Notes: a model not told the origin generated them from the letters alone. A stretch of DNA of 64,000 bases from QVMP01 sp047974325 (GCA_047974325.1 JBKECE010000237.1:1-64000); one strand, 5' to 3'. Positions 1 through 9,105 are shown, numbered from the stretch's first letter. Made by a program: numbers and translations.

Positions 1-1094
1 AGAACTGTATAGATAAGTTCGGTATAGAGTATATATGACGATTTTCCTTTTATTTTGATGATGTGCATCGACAGTGCATTCAGGGCGATAAATATACCTC
101 CGATAGCAAGAATTTGTAGCACACCGATTGATCCTGCCCATTTTTCGCCAATCGTGATGAGCATAAACGGACGGGCAATAAGGAATAATCCGAGAAACAT
201 AGGAAAAACGATGAAAGAGGTTGTCCTCACTATTTTCCGGTATATTCTTGTCATCTCGCTGCCTTCATCAACTTTTGATAATATGGGATATGTGACATTC
301 AGTATTGTTCCTGAAACAAAATCGAAACAAGTACCATACCATCGGTTGCCATTGTCATAAATTCCGGTTTGGGCAAGTCCCAAATATCTTCCGATGATGT
401 TGGGTGTGATTCGTGTAGAGATCGTATCGAGAATACTTTTGAGTAGCAGATTGCTGCCAAAGCCGAAAAGAGACTTAAATGAATCTATCGAGAACATTAA
501 TTGAGGACGCCATCGGTTGCCGATCCACAAAAAGATCATTCTGAAACCCTGCAATGCCACCATCTGTGAGGCCAGAGCCCAAGGTCCGTAGCCGAGAAAA
601 GCAAGGCTTATTGCCAGTGAATATGATAATATGGTGGACGCAATACTGATTTTGGTATTCAGTTTGTAGTTGACAGACTTTGTTATCTGGGTGCTCTGAA
701 CTGATGAAAATGCATTGAAAACGAACGATAAAAAAATGAAACGCGACAGATTTACCAACTTTGGTTCATTGTAAGAATCTGCAATGAGTGGTGCACAAAA
801 GAAAAGCACAGTATACAAAAATATGCCGATGCTGATGCTGAAATAAAAAACTGTGTTGTAGTCGGCTTCCGTCACATCTTTTTTTCGAATCAAAGCTTGA
901 GGAAAACCACTATCTTGCAAAGCGTTTGCAAGATAAGTGAATATGGAGAGAACCGCAACAAGCCCATAATCTTCGTCAAACAGCTTTCTGTTGAGGAATA
1001 TACCCGCAAAAAACACGAAGATATACAGGAACAGTTTTTCTATTCCGGTCCACTTCAGTCCTGATACGGTTTTCTCTTTCAAAGATTCTGTCAT
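1..1094 (-). CDS. Polysaccharide flippase (Wzx-like, MOP superfamily), 3' end cut by window edge
   Basis: Reading the minus strand from the ATG at 1092-1094 gives an open frame of 364 codons that runs off the window, so the C-terminus is missing; the family is usually about 450-500 residues. The N-terminus (MTESLKEKTVSGLKWTGIEK) and the succession of hydrophobic helices (for example FLYIFVFFAGIFLN and FSISIGIFLYTVLFFCAPLI) match WzxC-type lipopolysaccharide/exopolysaccharide flippases. The expected role, known for the family, is moving undecaprenyl-linked sugar units across the inner membrane. It lies 43 nt downstream of ispD at the end of a minus-strand unit. The family call is by sequence resemblance; the substrate cannot be read. 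Confidence 0.85.
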   Translation of the reverse strand, partial: MTESLKEKTVSGLKWTGIEKLFLYIFVFFAGIFLNRKLFDEDYGLVAVLSIFTYLANALQDSGFPQALIRKKDVTEADYNTVFYFSISIGIFLYTVLFFCAPLIADSYNEPKLVNLSRFIFLSFVFNAFSSVQSTQITKSVNYKLNTKISIASTILSYSLAISLAFLGYGPWALASQMVALQGFRMIFLWIGNRWRPQLMFSIDSFKSLFGFGSNLLLKSILDTISTRITPNIIGRYLGLAQTGIYDNGNRWYGTCFDFVSGTILNVTYPILSKVDEGSEMTRIYRKIVRTTSFIVFPMFLGLFLIARPFMLITIGEKWAGSIGVLQILAIGGIFIALNALSMHIIKIKGKSSYILYTELIYTV

Positions 1095-1137
1095 ATTCTC
1101 GGATTAAAAAGAATGTTATATTGCTCCCGCAAAAGTA

Positions 1138-1830
1138 TTAAGATTTTGGCTGAATGTTGTTTTTTATCAACAATTTTGCAATCTCCAGATCGAACGGTGT
1201 AGTAATCTTTATATTCTGAGGTTCACCTTTCACCAGATATATTTCAATTCCGTATGCTTCTGCCACCGATGCGTCATCCGTGAAAGTTGGCAAATAGTCC
1301 GTTGAATAGGCTTTTTTGATAATATCGGCACAAAAAACCTGAGGAGTTTGCACCATTTTTATTTTACTGCGGTCTATGATACGGCTGTGTACATTGTTTG
1401 TCATCTCGCGCAGACTGTCAACAGCATCCACTACGGGAATAACGGCTTTCTGTGAAGCAGCATTTTCGAAGCACCGTGCAATGAGATCTTTCGAGACAAA
1501 AGGTCGTGCAGCATCATGAATGGCAACAAGACCGTCTGCTACCAGCATAAGACCATTTTTCACCGAATGATAGCGGGTTTCTCCACCAAAAGTTACTTGG
1601 TGCGGAACCTTGAAATCGTATTCATGGCAGATTTTTTGCCAATACGCATCATAGTCACGAGAGAGAACAAGCACAATATTTATGTTTTCATCGTAGTTCC
1701 GGAATGCTTCTATCGTGCGCATCAAAACAGGTTTTCCTGCAATAGGAATGAACTGTTTAGGCAAATCTGTACCCATGCGCAAACCTTTGCCTCCTGCTAC
1801 TATGATTACGCTCTTTTTTGCTGTTTGCAT
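1138..1830 (-). CDS. ispD: 2-C-methyl-D-erythritol 4-phosphate cytidylyltransferase IspD
   Basis: A 230-residue protein of the usual IspD length. It carries the nucleotide-binding loop near the N-terminus (AGGKGLRMG), the DAARPFV motif around residue 105, and TDDASVAE near residue 190, all diagnostic of the family. IspD joins CTP and methylerythritol 4-phosphate in the third step of the MEP isoprenoid pathway in the cytoplasm. The start is ATG, 8 nt after the xseB stop, so the genes are probably co-transcribed. dxs, the first enzyme of the same pathway, sits at the other end of the window in a separate unit. No odd residues noticed. Confidence 0.96.
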   Translation of the reverse strand: MQTAKKSVIIVAGGKGLRMGTDLPKQFIPIAGKPVLMRTIEAFRNYDENINIVLVLSRDYDAYWQKICHEYDFKVPHQVTFGGETRYHSVKNGLMLVADGLVAIHDAARPFVSKDLIARCFENAASQKAVIPVVDAVDSLREMTNNVHSRIIDRSKIKMVQTPQVFCADIIKKAYSTDYLPTFTDDASVAEAYGIEIYLVKGEPQNIKITTPFDLEIAKLLIKNNIQPKS

Positions 1831-1838
1831 CCTTAATT

Positions 1839-2036
1839 TTATTCTATGTTGTCCAATATCTTTTTTACTTCTTCGTCTGTTTTATACAACTTTTCTTTGC
1901 ATAGTTTAATGAGTTCCACCGCTTTTTTTGTTTCTTCGGTGAGGACATCTACGTCTATATCGTCATTTTCTATTTTAGCAAGGATAGTTTGTAATTCCTT
2001 CATTGCTTCGCTATACGTTTTTTCCTTTTTTGCCAT
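1839..2036 (-). CDS. xseB: Exodeoxyribonuclease VII small subunit
   Basis: A 65-residue, charged, helical protein with the XseB pattern: YSEAMKELQTILAKIENDDI near the N-terminus followed by a second helix (VELIKLCKEKL). Length is normal for the family (60-80). It forms the regulatory helical part of ExoVII, several copies binding each XseA, and the complex degrades single-stranded DNA from both ends. It follows xseA by 28 nt and precedes ispD by 8 nt, the expected operon order. Confidence 0.93.
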   Translation of the reverse strand: MAKKEKTYSEAMKELQTILAKIENDDIDVDVLTEETKKAVELIKLCKEKLYKTDEEVKKILDNIE

Positions 2037-2064
2037 ATTTTCTGTTGCTTTTTGACGAAGAGTG

Positions 2065-3318
2065 TCATGCTTGGGATTCTTTCTCTTGAACGGTCGATTT
2101 CACTTGTCCGTCTGAGAAAATTGTTGTTATGCTGTCACCGATTTTTGTATCGACAGACCGTTTTATGATTTTACTGCCTTTCAGCGTGAGTGTGTATCCT
2201 TTTTTTAATATGTTCTCAGGTGAGATTAGTTTCAGGTGTTGTTCTTCTATTTCGAAAAAATGTTTCTTTTCTTTGAAAAAATTATTTGTTGCATTTCGGA
2301 TGTGTAGAACTGTTTGGTCTATCAATACCAGTTCTGCTCTTGTTTTTTCTTTTAGTTGATAGGACAAATGTGTGGCGATATTATTCAAAAACAGAGCTTC
2401 GCCAGACAATTTCTGAGAAACAAGGTTCATGATGTTTTGTTGCAGCAACAGCAGATTGTTAGCTGTTTCGTCTATTCTACCGATCAAAAATTCAGCAACG
2501 GCAGTCGGGGTTTTTGCTCTTGTGTGAGCAACAATATCCAGAACAGTATCGTCACGTTCGTGTCCTATGCCGGTGATGATCGGTAGTGGAAATTGTGCAC
2601 AATTGGCTGCAAGCAGATAAGAATCAAAATAACTGAGCTCGGAAGTTGCTCCGCCTCCACGGATGATGACTACGGCATCGTATAAATCAACCGATTCATA
2701 AATTTTTTCCAGAGCCGAGATAATGGAACGTTCGGTTCTTTCTCCCTGCATCACTGCCGGAAAAAGTCTTGTGTAGAAAACATATCCTTGCGGATTGAAC
2801 TCCAATTGATTGCAAAAATCTTCATATCCGGCTGCGGTTGGTGATGATATGATGGCGATTCTATTGGTTAGAATGGGCAGGATAAGTTCTTTGTTGAGTG
2901 TCAAAACGCCTTCTTCTTCCAATTGTTTCAGAATCAAAGCTCTGTTCCGTGCCTGATCACCCAAAGTGTAGCTCGGATCTATATCTTGTACATTTAGGCT
3001 GAAGCCGTACAACTCGTGGAACTCTACGCTAACCTGTACGAGTACCTTCAACCCCGAAGCAAAGCGCTGACCAGTTTCTTTTTCAAAATAAACTTTTAGT
3101 AATTTGTATGTGTTTGCCCATATACTTGCCCTTGATTTGGCTATTATGGATCGATTGCCTGCATCTTTTTCTATAAATTCGAGATAACAGTGTCCATTCT
3201 GGTTCTCACGTACATCACTGGTTTCGGCTTTAATCCAAAAACTGCGAGGGAGAGTTTCGGAAAGAAGTCCCCTTATCAAATGATTGAGTTCATATAATGA
3301 GATTGCCGAATTGTCCAT
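2065..3318 (-). CDS. xseA: Exodeoxyribonuclease VII large subunit
   Basis: A 417-residue XseA. The N-terminal OB-fold (SFWIKAETSDVRENQNGHCY) binds single-stranded DNA. The catalytic core follows, with SSPTAAGYEDF near residue 160, VIIRGGGATSEL near 220 and GIGHERDDTVLD near 250. The C-terminal half is helical and probably coiled, as in the family where it assembles with XseB. It starts 9 nt after the upstream protease gene stop, so its transcription probably comes from the promoter before that gene. The function is degradation of single-stranded DNA in repair and recombination. Confidence 0.96.
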   Translation of the reverse strand: MDNSAISLYELNHLIRGLLSETLPRSFWIKAETSDVRENQNGHCYLEFIEKDAGNRSIIAKSRASIWANTYKLLKVYFEKETGQRFASGLKVLVQVSVEFHELYGFSLNVQDIDPSYTLGDQARNRALILKQLEEEGVLTLNKELILPILTNRIAIISSPTAAGYEDFCNQLEFNPQGYVFYTRLFPAVMQGERTERSIISALEKIYESVDLYDAVVIIRGGGATSELSYFDSYLLAANCAQFPLPIITGIGHERDDTVLDIVAHTRAKTPTAVAEFLIGRIDETANNLLLLQQNIMNLVSQKLSGEALFLNNIATHLSYQLKEKTRAELVLIDQTVLHIRNATNNFFKEKKHFFEIEEQHLKLISPENILKKGYTLTLKGSKIIKRSVDTKIGDSITTIFSDGQVKSTVQEKESQA

Positions 3319-3327
3319 TGCCTGTGT

Positions 3328-4953
3328 TTAAAAAAAAGCTTTTATTCTTTCTGTAATATGTTGCCCGTTGATAACTATCAGATACACGTTTTTGCGATTC
3401 ATTCCCAAATCGAAAGTGATTTCTGAAGAACAAGTTTCCGAGACCAATTCCGTACCTGAGACCGAGTAGATATTGACCTTAAACGACTCTTGATGCTGAT
3501 TGCGTGGTCTGATAGTAACACGTCCATAGCTATCGGAGAGGATGGTAAAGTTTTCAGAAGTGGATGTTGTTATTCTGATGCTCGAAAAATCTTGAGCCAA
3601 TTGTATGGCTTTTTCCATATCGGGCAATCCATAACCGTAATCATCATTCGGACTTGTGTAATAATTGCTCGATTGCTTTACGATATCGCATATTTGTTTA
3701 TTTGTAAGTAGAGGGAAAGCCTGCCACAAGCAAGCTACCATGCCGCACATAATAGGGGAAGAATAGGATGTTCCGTTTCCGCTGGCTACTTGTCCGGTTG
3801 TATACATAATGATGCTGACATCTGCTCCTTTTGCCATGACATCAGGTTTTGTACGGAGATCGGACGAAGGACCTTGAGAAGAAAAACTCGCAAACAAAGA
3901 ATCTTGCTTTACTGCTCCGACCGTTAATACCGATTGAGCATCAGCCGGTGCACCAATCTTGACCCAAGGCTTATTTCTTTCATTTCCGGCACTAGCCACA
4001 ACTAACAAACCTTTTTGGGAAGCATAATCCGCACCTTGCGATATGAATGCTGTTTTGCCGTTCATGTCATTATATGTATAACTCTTTGCCGGAAAGTCAT
4101 ATAGAGTGTATCCAAGAGAAGTGTTTATCAGATCCGCTCCAATGCTGTCTGCATATTCGGCTGCTGCAACCCAATAATCCTCCTCTATGGGATATTCGGT
4201 GACGGCATCTTCGGAACGCAGAAGCCAGTAACCTGCGTTCGGGGCTGTTCCTATCAAAGTGTCGGGAATATTCGAAGCCATAGTGGACAACACATGTGTA
4301 CCATGTGGATTGCTTGTGTAGATGTCTCCTCCTTCGTATACAAAATCTTTAACTCCCAATATATTGATGTTCTTCAATTGATCTATCATAGGCAAGTTGC
4401 TGTAGCCTGCATCTATAATGGCTATTTGCATTCCTTCGCCTTTATATCCGGCCTCATGGAGTTTCTGACCGTTGTTCAGAGCAATCTGATCGTATCCATA
4501 TCCATAGGGCGATGAATTTTTTACTGATTTCACCATTTTTACTTCAGTGTTTGGTGTCTTATATTTTCTCGTAGCCGTTTCGCCACGCCAGACAAATGTT
4601 GCGCTTTTCACAAAAGGCAACAGCAACAATTGGTCTATTAGCAAAGAATCGGAACAATGCACGCTCACCGATTTCAACCATTTGCTTTTAGCAACAACCG
4701 TGCAACCCAAATTTTCGATCTGTGTGATATATGTGTCTGATATTGGTAGGTCTGATTCATCAATCGGAATATTTTGGCGAATGCGTCTGTCTATCGCACG
4801 TTGCGATAAGAAAGCTTCTGGATTGTCTGTCGAAAAAGCGGAATTGTCACCCTTATCCGTCAACATCAGGCGAAATTTGTAATCATAATTTTGGGCGCTG
4901 AGTGAAAAAGAAGATAAAATGAAAGCAATGAGGAATATTCTGATTCTATACAT
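3328..4953 (-). CDS. Secreted S8 subtilisin-like serine protease with T9SS-type C-terminal domain
   Basis: The start chosen is ATG at 4951-4953 (541 residues): it gives a clean signal peptide (MYRIRIFLIAFILSSFSLSA, cut before Q), has AGAGGTG just upstream, and lies 27 nt downstream of a strong promoter. A longer frame up to 5064 would begin upstream of that promoter. The S8 triad is visible: Asp in AIIDAGYS (about residue 180), His in NPHGTHVLS (about 218), Ser in GNGTSYSSPI (about 395). The last 70 or so residues (VTIRPRN through ERIKAFF) look like a type A T9SS sorting domain, predicting export to the surface or medium. It heads a unit with xseA, xseB and ispD, an unexpected pairing. The substrate is unknown. 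Confidence 0.9.
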   Translation of the reverse strand: MYRIRIFLIAFILSSFSLSAQNYDYKFRLMLTDKGDNSAFSTDNPEAFLSQRAIDRRIRQNIPIDESDLPISDTYITQIENLGCTVVAKSKWLKSVSVHCSDSLLIDQLLLLPFVKSATFVWRGETATRKYKTPNTEVKMVKSVKNSSPYGYGYDQIALNNGQKLHEAGYKGEGMQIAIIDAGYSNLPMIDQLKNINILGVKDFVYEGGDIYTSNPHGTHVLSTMASNIPDTLIGTAPNAGYWLLRSEDAVTEYPIEEDYWVAAAEYADSIGADLINTSLGYTLYDFPAKSYTYNDMNGKTAFISQGADYASQKGLLVVASAGNERNKPWVKIGAPADAQSVLTVGAVKQDSLFASFSSQGPSSDLRTKPDVMAKGADVSIIMYTTGQVASGNGTSYSSPIMCGMVACLWQAFPLLTNKQICDIVKQSSNYYTSPNDDYGYGLPDMEKAIQLAQDFSSIRITTSTSENFTILSDSYGRVTIRPRNQHQESFKVNIYSVSGTELVSETCSSEITFDLGMNRKNVYLIVINGQHITERIKAFF

Positions 4954-4980
4954 ACGGGTGCACCTCTTTTGGTTTTGAAA

Positions 4981-5012
4981 CAAAAATAAGTATGAATTGT
5001 TATAAGTCCAAA
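4981..5012 (-). promoter_or_regulatory. Bacteroidetes-type promoter of the subtilase-xseAB-ispD unit
   Basis: On the minus strand TTTG (5009-5012) is followed after exactly 20 nt by TATTTTTG (4981-4988), matching the Bacteroidetes consensus TTTG-N19-21-TAnnTTTG. It lies 27 nt before the chosen ATG of the protease, leaving a short leader. This is the best-formed promoter in the window. Confidence 0.75.
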
Positions 5013-5048
5013 CTTTATAAAAGTAATTATACTTTCGCAAACTATTAT

Positions 5049-5056
5049 TATATTTG
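5049..5056 (+). promoter_or_regulatory. Candidate -7 element for rpoN
   Basis: TATATTTG fits TAnnTTTG and lies 26 nt before the rpoN ATG, the same spacing seen for other promoters here. No convincing -33 TTG is present, so the assignment rests on the -7 box and its position. Confidence 0.45.
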
Positions 5057-5082
5057 TATATCAAAAGATTCGATTCGTATTT

Positions 5083-6540
5083 ATGGCTCTAAAACAGCAA
5101 TTACAACTCAAACAACAGCAAAAACTTTCTCCTCTTCAGATGCAGGTGATCAAACTCACTGAATTGCCTAGCCTCGAATTGGAAGACCGTATAAAGCAGG
5201 AACTTGAAGAGAATCCGGCTTTGGAAGAAGGTCATGACAGTGATGATGCAGATTTGATGGAGAATGATCCTGTTGAAAATGAAGGAGACGAAATTTCTCA
5301 GGACGAAATAACTCTGGGAGACTACCTGAACGAAGAAGAAATTCCCGACTACAGATTGGCAGACAATAATCGCTCTGCGGCGGATAAGAGTGTAGATATT
5401 CCTTTTTCTGCTGCTGAGTCGCTTAACGAATCGTTGCTGGATCAATTGCATTTATGTGATTTGGATTCTAAAAAGGAAAAAATAGCAGAATACATTATCG
5501 GTAGCATTGACGAGAACGGTTATCTGGACAGAGATCTGAACGCAATCTCTGACGATCTTTTGTTTCAACAAAATTTGGATGTTTCAACATCTGAATTGAA
5601 CGAGATATTGACCATTGTCCAACAGTTTGAACCTGCCGGCATAGCTGCTCGTAACTTGCAGGAATGTTTGCTGATACAACTGAAAAGACAGCATCAGGAT
5701 GATGATGTGAAATTGGCTATAAAGATACTCACTGACTATTTTGACGAATTCTCGAAAAGGCATTTTGATAAGATACAGAAATCTCTTTCTATCAGTGAAG
5801 ATAAGATGAAAGAGGTTATTCAGATGGTTACATCTTTGAATCCTAAACCCGGAAATGCGTGGGGCGATTCTTTTGCGTTGACCTCCGGCGCTATTGTGCC
5901 GGATTTTATTGTGGAAAGCCAAAATGGAGAGGTTTTTTTGTCTCTCAACAACCGGAGCATACCAGAGTTGAGAGTGAGTCGCGAATATTCTAATATGCTC
6001 CAAGGCTATAGTGAAAACAAAAAAAGCGTGTCGTCCGACACCAAAAATGCAGTTTTGTTTGTGAAGCAAAAATTAGATTCTGCACGTTGGTTCATCGAAG
6101 CTATCAAACAGCGGCAAGAGACTTTGCGCCGGACGATGGAAGTGATTGTGGAATTGCAATATTATTTTTTCCTGACTGGCGATGAAACACGTTTACGTCC
6201 GATGATACTCAAAGATGTGGCGGAACTTTCCGGCTACGACATATCCACTATTTCGCGTGTGAGCAATAGCAAATATGTGCAGACAAGTTTTGGTGTATAT
6301 CCGCTCAAATATTTTTTCTCCGAATCAATGAAAAATGATGAAGGTGAAGATATTTCGTCACGTGAAATAAAAGCAATTCTGAAGGAATGCATAGAAAGTG
6401 AAGATAAGAGAAAACCTCTCACTGACGACAAACTATCTGAACTTTTGAAAGAAAAAGGTTATCTGATAGCACGGCGAACGGTGGCAAAGTATCGTGAACA
6501 GTTGGACATTCCTGTTGCCCGATTAAGAAAAGAAATTTGA
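5083..6540 (+). CDS. rpoN: RNA polymerase sigma-54 factor
   Basis: A 485-residue sigma-54. The Gln/Leu-rich activator-interacting region is at 1-50 (QLQLKQQQKLSPLQMQVIKL), followed by an acidic stretch, a core-binding region with repeated LQECLLIQL-like helices, and the near-invariant RpoN box ARRTVAKYRE at 463-472, which reads the -24 element. It directs polymerase to -24/-12 promoters and needs an ATP-driven enhancer-binding protein; none is encoded here. It is divergent from the protease unit and heads a plus-strand run through to the isomerase at 9708. Confidence 0.97.
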   Translation: MALKQQLQLKQQQKLSPLQMQVIKLTELPSLELEDRIKQELEENPALEEGHDSDDADLMENDPVENEGDEISQDEITLGDYLNEEEIPDYRLADNNRSAADKSVDIPFSAAESLNESLLDQLHLCDLDSKKEKIAEYIIGSIDENGYLDRDLNAISDDLLFQQNLDVSTSELNEILTIVQQFEPAGIAARNLQECLLIQLKRQHQDDDVKLAIKILTDYFDEFSKRHFDKIQKSLSISEDKMKEVIQMVTSLNPKPGNAWGDSFALTSGAIVPDFIVESQNGEVFLSLNNRSIPELRVSREYSNMLQGYSENKKSVSSDTKNAVLFVKQKLDSARWFIEAIKQRQETLRRTMEVIVELQYYFFLTGDETRLRPMILKDVAELSGYDISTISRVSNSKYVQTSFGVYPLKYFFSESMKNDEGEDISSREIKAILKECIESEDKRKPLTDDKLSELLKEKGYLIARRTVAKYREQLDIPVARLRKEI

Positions 6541-6551
6541 AAAAAGAGGAA

Positions 6552-7469
6552 ATGGATCGGTCTCCAATGGTTTCAGTCATATTGCCAAGTTACAATCATG
6601 CTCCGTATCTCAAAGAACGGATCGATTCTGTTTTGAATCAGACATACCGTGATTTTGAGCTTATTATTCTCGATGATAAATCGCCCGATAACAGTCGTAC
6701 GATTATAGAACAATATAGAGACAACCCTTTGGTGTCACAGATTGTCTATAACGAAGAAAACTCAGGTTCAACTTTTTTTCAGTGGGATAAAGGCATACGA
6801 TTGGCAAAGGGTAAATATATCTGGATTGCCGAGAGTGATGATGTTGCCGATCCGCATCTTTTGCAAACGCTCTATGACAATATTGTGGCAAATAACGCAG
6901 TTTTGTCATATTGCCAATCCTACAAAATAGATAAGGATAGCAATGTATATGGTGATTGGAGTGATTATACTCAAAAATATGCGCCGGAACTTTTTTCTCA
7001 CGATTTTGCGATGGATGGAATGGAGTTTCTGAAAAAATATTTTCTGATCAAAAATTTTGTACCAAACACAAGTGCAGTTCTTTTCAGTAAAGATTCTTTT
7101 CTGAAAACCGGAGGTGTGGAGGTGAATGTTGGTTATATAACAGATTGGCTGTGTTGGCAAAAAATACTGACTACCGGAAAAATTGTATTTTCACATCAAA
7201 AGCTTAATTATTATAGAAATCACGAACAAAGCGTTGTGGCTTTGCTGTGGAGTGATTCAAAAAAACTGATACATAAAAGGCCGCATATCGATATGAGGGT
7301 GGCGTTCAAAAAATTTCTGAAAGAAAATGTTCACGACAAAGGATTATATCGGAAAAACAAAAAATTTCTTGTGCGTAACTGTCTCGAAGAAGCCTATTTT
7401 TTGTTTCGCCATAAAAAAATAAGTCAAGGTATAAAATATTGCCTTCTATCTGTGAAATATATGCTTTAA
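6552..7469 (+). CDS. Family 2 glycosyltransferase
   Basis: A GT-A fold glycosyltransferase of about 305 residues. The N-terminal nucleotide-binding strand and loop (VILPSYNHAPYLKERI), the DDKSPDNS segment and the metal-binding acidic motif in AESDDVADPH are all present; the C-terminal 100 residues are basic and probably contact membrane or acceptor. I chose ATG 6552; an in-frame TTG at 6537 overlaps the rpoN stop and an ATG at 6567 is also possible, since no ribosome-binding site decides. The likely role is sugar transfer in surface polysaccharide or glycolipid synthesis. Donor and acceptor cannot be read from sequence. Confidence 0.9.
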   Translation: MDRSPMVSVILPSYNHAPYLKERIDSVLNQTYRDFELIILDDKSPDNSRTIIEQYRDNPLVSQIVYNEENSGSTFFQWDKGIRLAKGKYIWIAESDDVADPHLLQTLYDNIVANNAVLSYCQSYKIDKDSNVYGDWSDYTQKYAPELFSHDFAMDGMEFLKKYFLIKNFVPNTSAVLFSKDSFLKTGGVEVNVGYITDWLCWQKILTTGKIVFSHQKLNYYRNHEQSVVALLWSDSKKLIHKRPHIDMRVAFKKFLKENVHDKGLYRKNKKFLVRNCLEEAYFLFRHKKISQGIKYCLLSVKYML

Positions 7470-7487
7470 AAAGCTTAGTTTAGTAGA

Positions 7488-8111
7488 ATGAAAACAGGTC
7501 ACATAATAGCTCAAATTTTTTCGGTTGTTTTTCAGCCACTTTTCATGTCTTTCTATGGCGTGTTGCTGTTGTTTTACTATACTAATTTTTTTTTCTTCTA
7601 TGCGAACATGACTTGGTTTATATTGGGAACGGTTTTGTTATTCACCTGCTTGATTCCCATGTTGTTTATCCTGTCGTTGCGCATGTCGGGAGTGGTTAAA
7701 GATTATACACTATCCGAAAAGAAAGAGCGACATCTGCCCTATATTATTTGTCTGCTTTCCAACATTGCTTTGGTTGTCTATCTGTATAATGTGAATTTGC
7801 AGATTTGGTTTTTAGGGCTGCTGGCAGCACCTGTTCTGGTATTGCTGATTGGGTTTATTGTCAATTTCTTTTGGAAAATAAGCGCCCATATGCTGGGAAT
7901 CGGAGGGCTGATTGGTGGACTGATGTCGGTTTGTGTAAATGTGAACAAGCAAAATCCTTTTCTTTTGTTTATGCTATTGTTTATATTAGCAGGATGTCTG
8001 GGTGTTTCACGTTTATACCTCAAAAGACACACTCCGGCGCAAGTTTATATCGGCTTTGGGGCAGGGTTTCTTGCCGCATATTTTGTTGTCTGGTTAAGTG
8101 CCAATTTATAG
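7488..8111 (+). CDS. PAP2-like integral membrane protein
   Basis: A 207-residue very hydrophobic protein with about six membrane segments. Near residues 123-190 it has a pattern recalling the phosphatidic acid phosphatase type 2 family: KISAHMLG in place of the PSGH motif, and SRLYLKRHTPAQVYIG in place of SRxxxxxHxxxD. The nucleophile-like His is kept but the usual Asp is Gln, and the first KxxxxxxRP motif is not evident. Family members dephosphorylate lipid phosphates such as undecaprenyl pyrophosphate; whether this one is active is uncertain. It sits 18 nt after the glycosyltransferase, which would suit lipid-carrier recycling, but that is inference. Confidence 0.7.
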   Translation: MKTGHIIAQIFSVVFQPLFMSFYGVLLLFYYTNFFFFYANMTWFILGTVLLFTCLIPMLFILSLRMSGVVKDYTLSEKKERHLPYIICLLSNIALVVYLYNVNLQIWFLGLLAAPVLVLLIGFIVNFFWKISAHMLGIGGLIGGLMSVCVNVNKQNPFLLFMLLFILAGCLGVSRLYLKRHTPAQVYIGFGAGFLAAYFVVWLSANL

Positions 8112-8153
8112 TGTACATATTCAATATTGTTAATATATAAAAAAATAAAGATC

Positions 8154-8534
8154 ATGAAATTTCCTGAAAATTTAAAGTATTCTAACGATCATGAGTGGAT
8201 TCGTGTCGAGGGTGATGTAGCATACGTAGGCATAACAGACTATGCGCAACGCGAGTTGGGTGAGATTGTATACGTGGACATCACCACAGAGGGAGATTCG
8301 GTGGACAAGGGCGATATTTTTGGAAGTATCGAAGCTGTAAAAACAGTTTCCGATTTGTTTTTGCCTGTTGGAGGAACCATTCTTGAAGTGAATCCTGAAT
8401 TGGAAGATGCGCCCCAGTTGGTGAATCAGTATCCTTACGAAAAAGGATGGATTGTGAAGATTTCTGTGGCTGCTCCTGAAGAATTAGATGATCTGTTATC
8501 TGCTAGCGCTTATCAGGCTCTAATAGGATTGTAA
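8154..8534 (+). CDS. gcvH: Glycine cleavage system H protein
   Basis: A 126-residue H protein. The ATG at 8154 gives the family-typical start (MKFPENLKYSNDHEWIRVEG); a longer frame from a TTG at 8127 adds a lysine/isoleucine-rich stub with no family match. The lipoylation lysine lies in GSIEAVKTVSDL (about residue 62). Lipoylated H protein shuttles the aminomethyl group between the P, T and L proteins of glycine cleavage; those partners are not in this window. It lies in a plus-strand run ahead of purE. Confidence 0.96.
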   Translation: MKFPENLKYSNDHEWIRVEGDVAYVGITDYAQRELGEIVYVDITTEGDSVDKGDIFGSIEAVKTVSDLFLPVGGTILEVNPELEDAPQLVNQYPYEKGWIVKISVAAPEELDDLLSASAYQALIGL

Positions 8535-8582
8535 TCTCATGCTCGGATGCAGGCGAAATTTTTAATAACTAACTTTAGATAA

Positions 8583-9089
8583 ATGAATCCAGTTGTAAGT
8601 ATAATAATGGGCAGCACTTCCGACTTGTCGGTGATGGAGAAAGCAGCAAAGTTTTTTGACGAAATGGAAATCCCTTTCGAGATGAATGCTTTATCAGCTC
8701 ATAGAACTCCTGCTGAAGTGGAAGTTTTTGCGAAAAACGCCCAATCCAGAGGCGTCAAGGTGATCATAGCTGCCGCAGGAATGGCAGCTCATTTGCCCGG
8801 TGTTATTGCCTCAATGACAACTTTGCCTGTGATAGGGGTTCCAATCAACTCTTCGCTCGATGGAATGGATGCTTTGCTTGCTATAGTACAAATGCCTCCG
8901 GGAATACCTGTGGCAACTGTTGGGATTAACGGGGCATTGAATGCCGCAATTTTGTCATTGCAGATGATGGCTGCAGGTGATGCTTCCCTACAAACGAAAT
9001 TGACTGACTATAAGAATGGACTGAAGGATAAAATAGTGAAAGCTAACGAAGATTTGGCAAAGGTCAGCTATAAATTCAAAACTAACTAA
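8583..9089 (+). CDS. purE: N5-carboxyaminoimidazole ribonucleotide mutase
   Basis: A 168-residue class I PurE with the standard motifs: MGSTSDLSVMEKA at the N-terminus, SAHRTP near residue 40 (catalytic His), AAAGMAAHLPGV near 65 and GVPINSSLDGMDALL near 90. It moves the carboxyl group of N5-CAIR to give CAIR in purine synthesis. A partner PurK would be expected elsewhere. It is 48 nt after gcvH and 16 nt before the isomerase gene. Confidence 0.96.
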   Translation: MNPVVSIIMGSTSDLSVMEKAAKFFDEMEIPFEMNALSAHRTPAEVEVFAKNAQSRGVKVIIAAAGMAAHLPGVIASMTTLPVIGVPINSSLDGMDALLAIVQMPPGIPVATVGINGALNAAILSLQMMAAGDASLQTKLTDYKNGLKDKIVKANEDLAKVSYKFKTN

Positions 9090-9105
9090 CTCTTGTTTAT
9101 ACGAA

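Noticed and set aside
55..360. Plus-strand open frame of 101 codons
   Set aside because: It is antisense to the well-supported flippase and shows no protein-like features.
4954..5064. N-terminal extension of the subtilase
   Set aside because: It has no signal-peptide character, and the promoter at 4981-5012 lies inside it.
5584..6069. Minus-strand open frame of 161 codons inside rpoN
   Set aside because: Antisense to sigma-54 core region; no motif, promoter or start signal.
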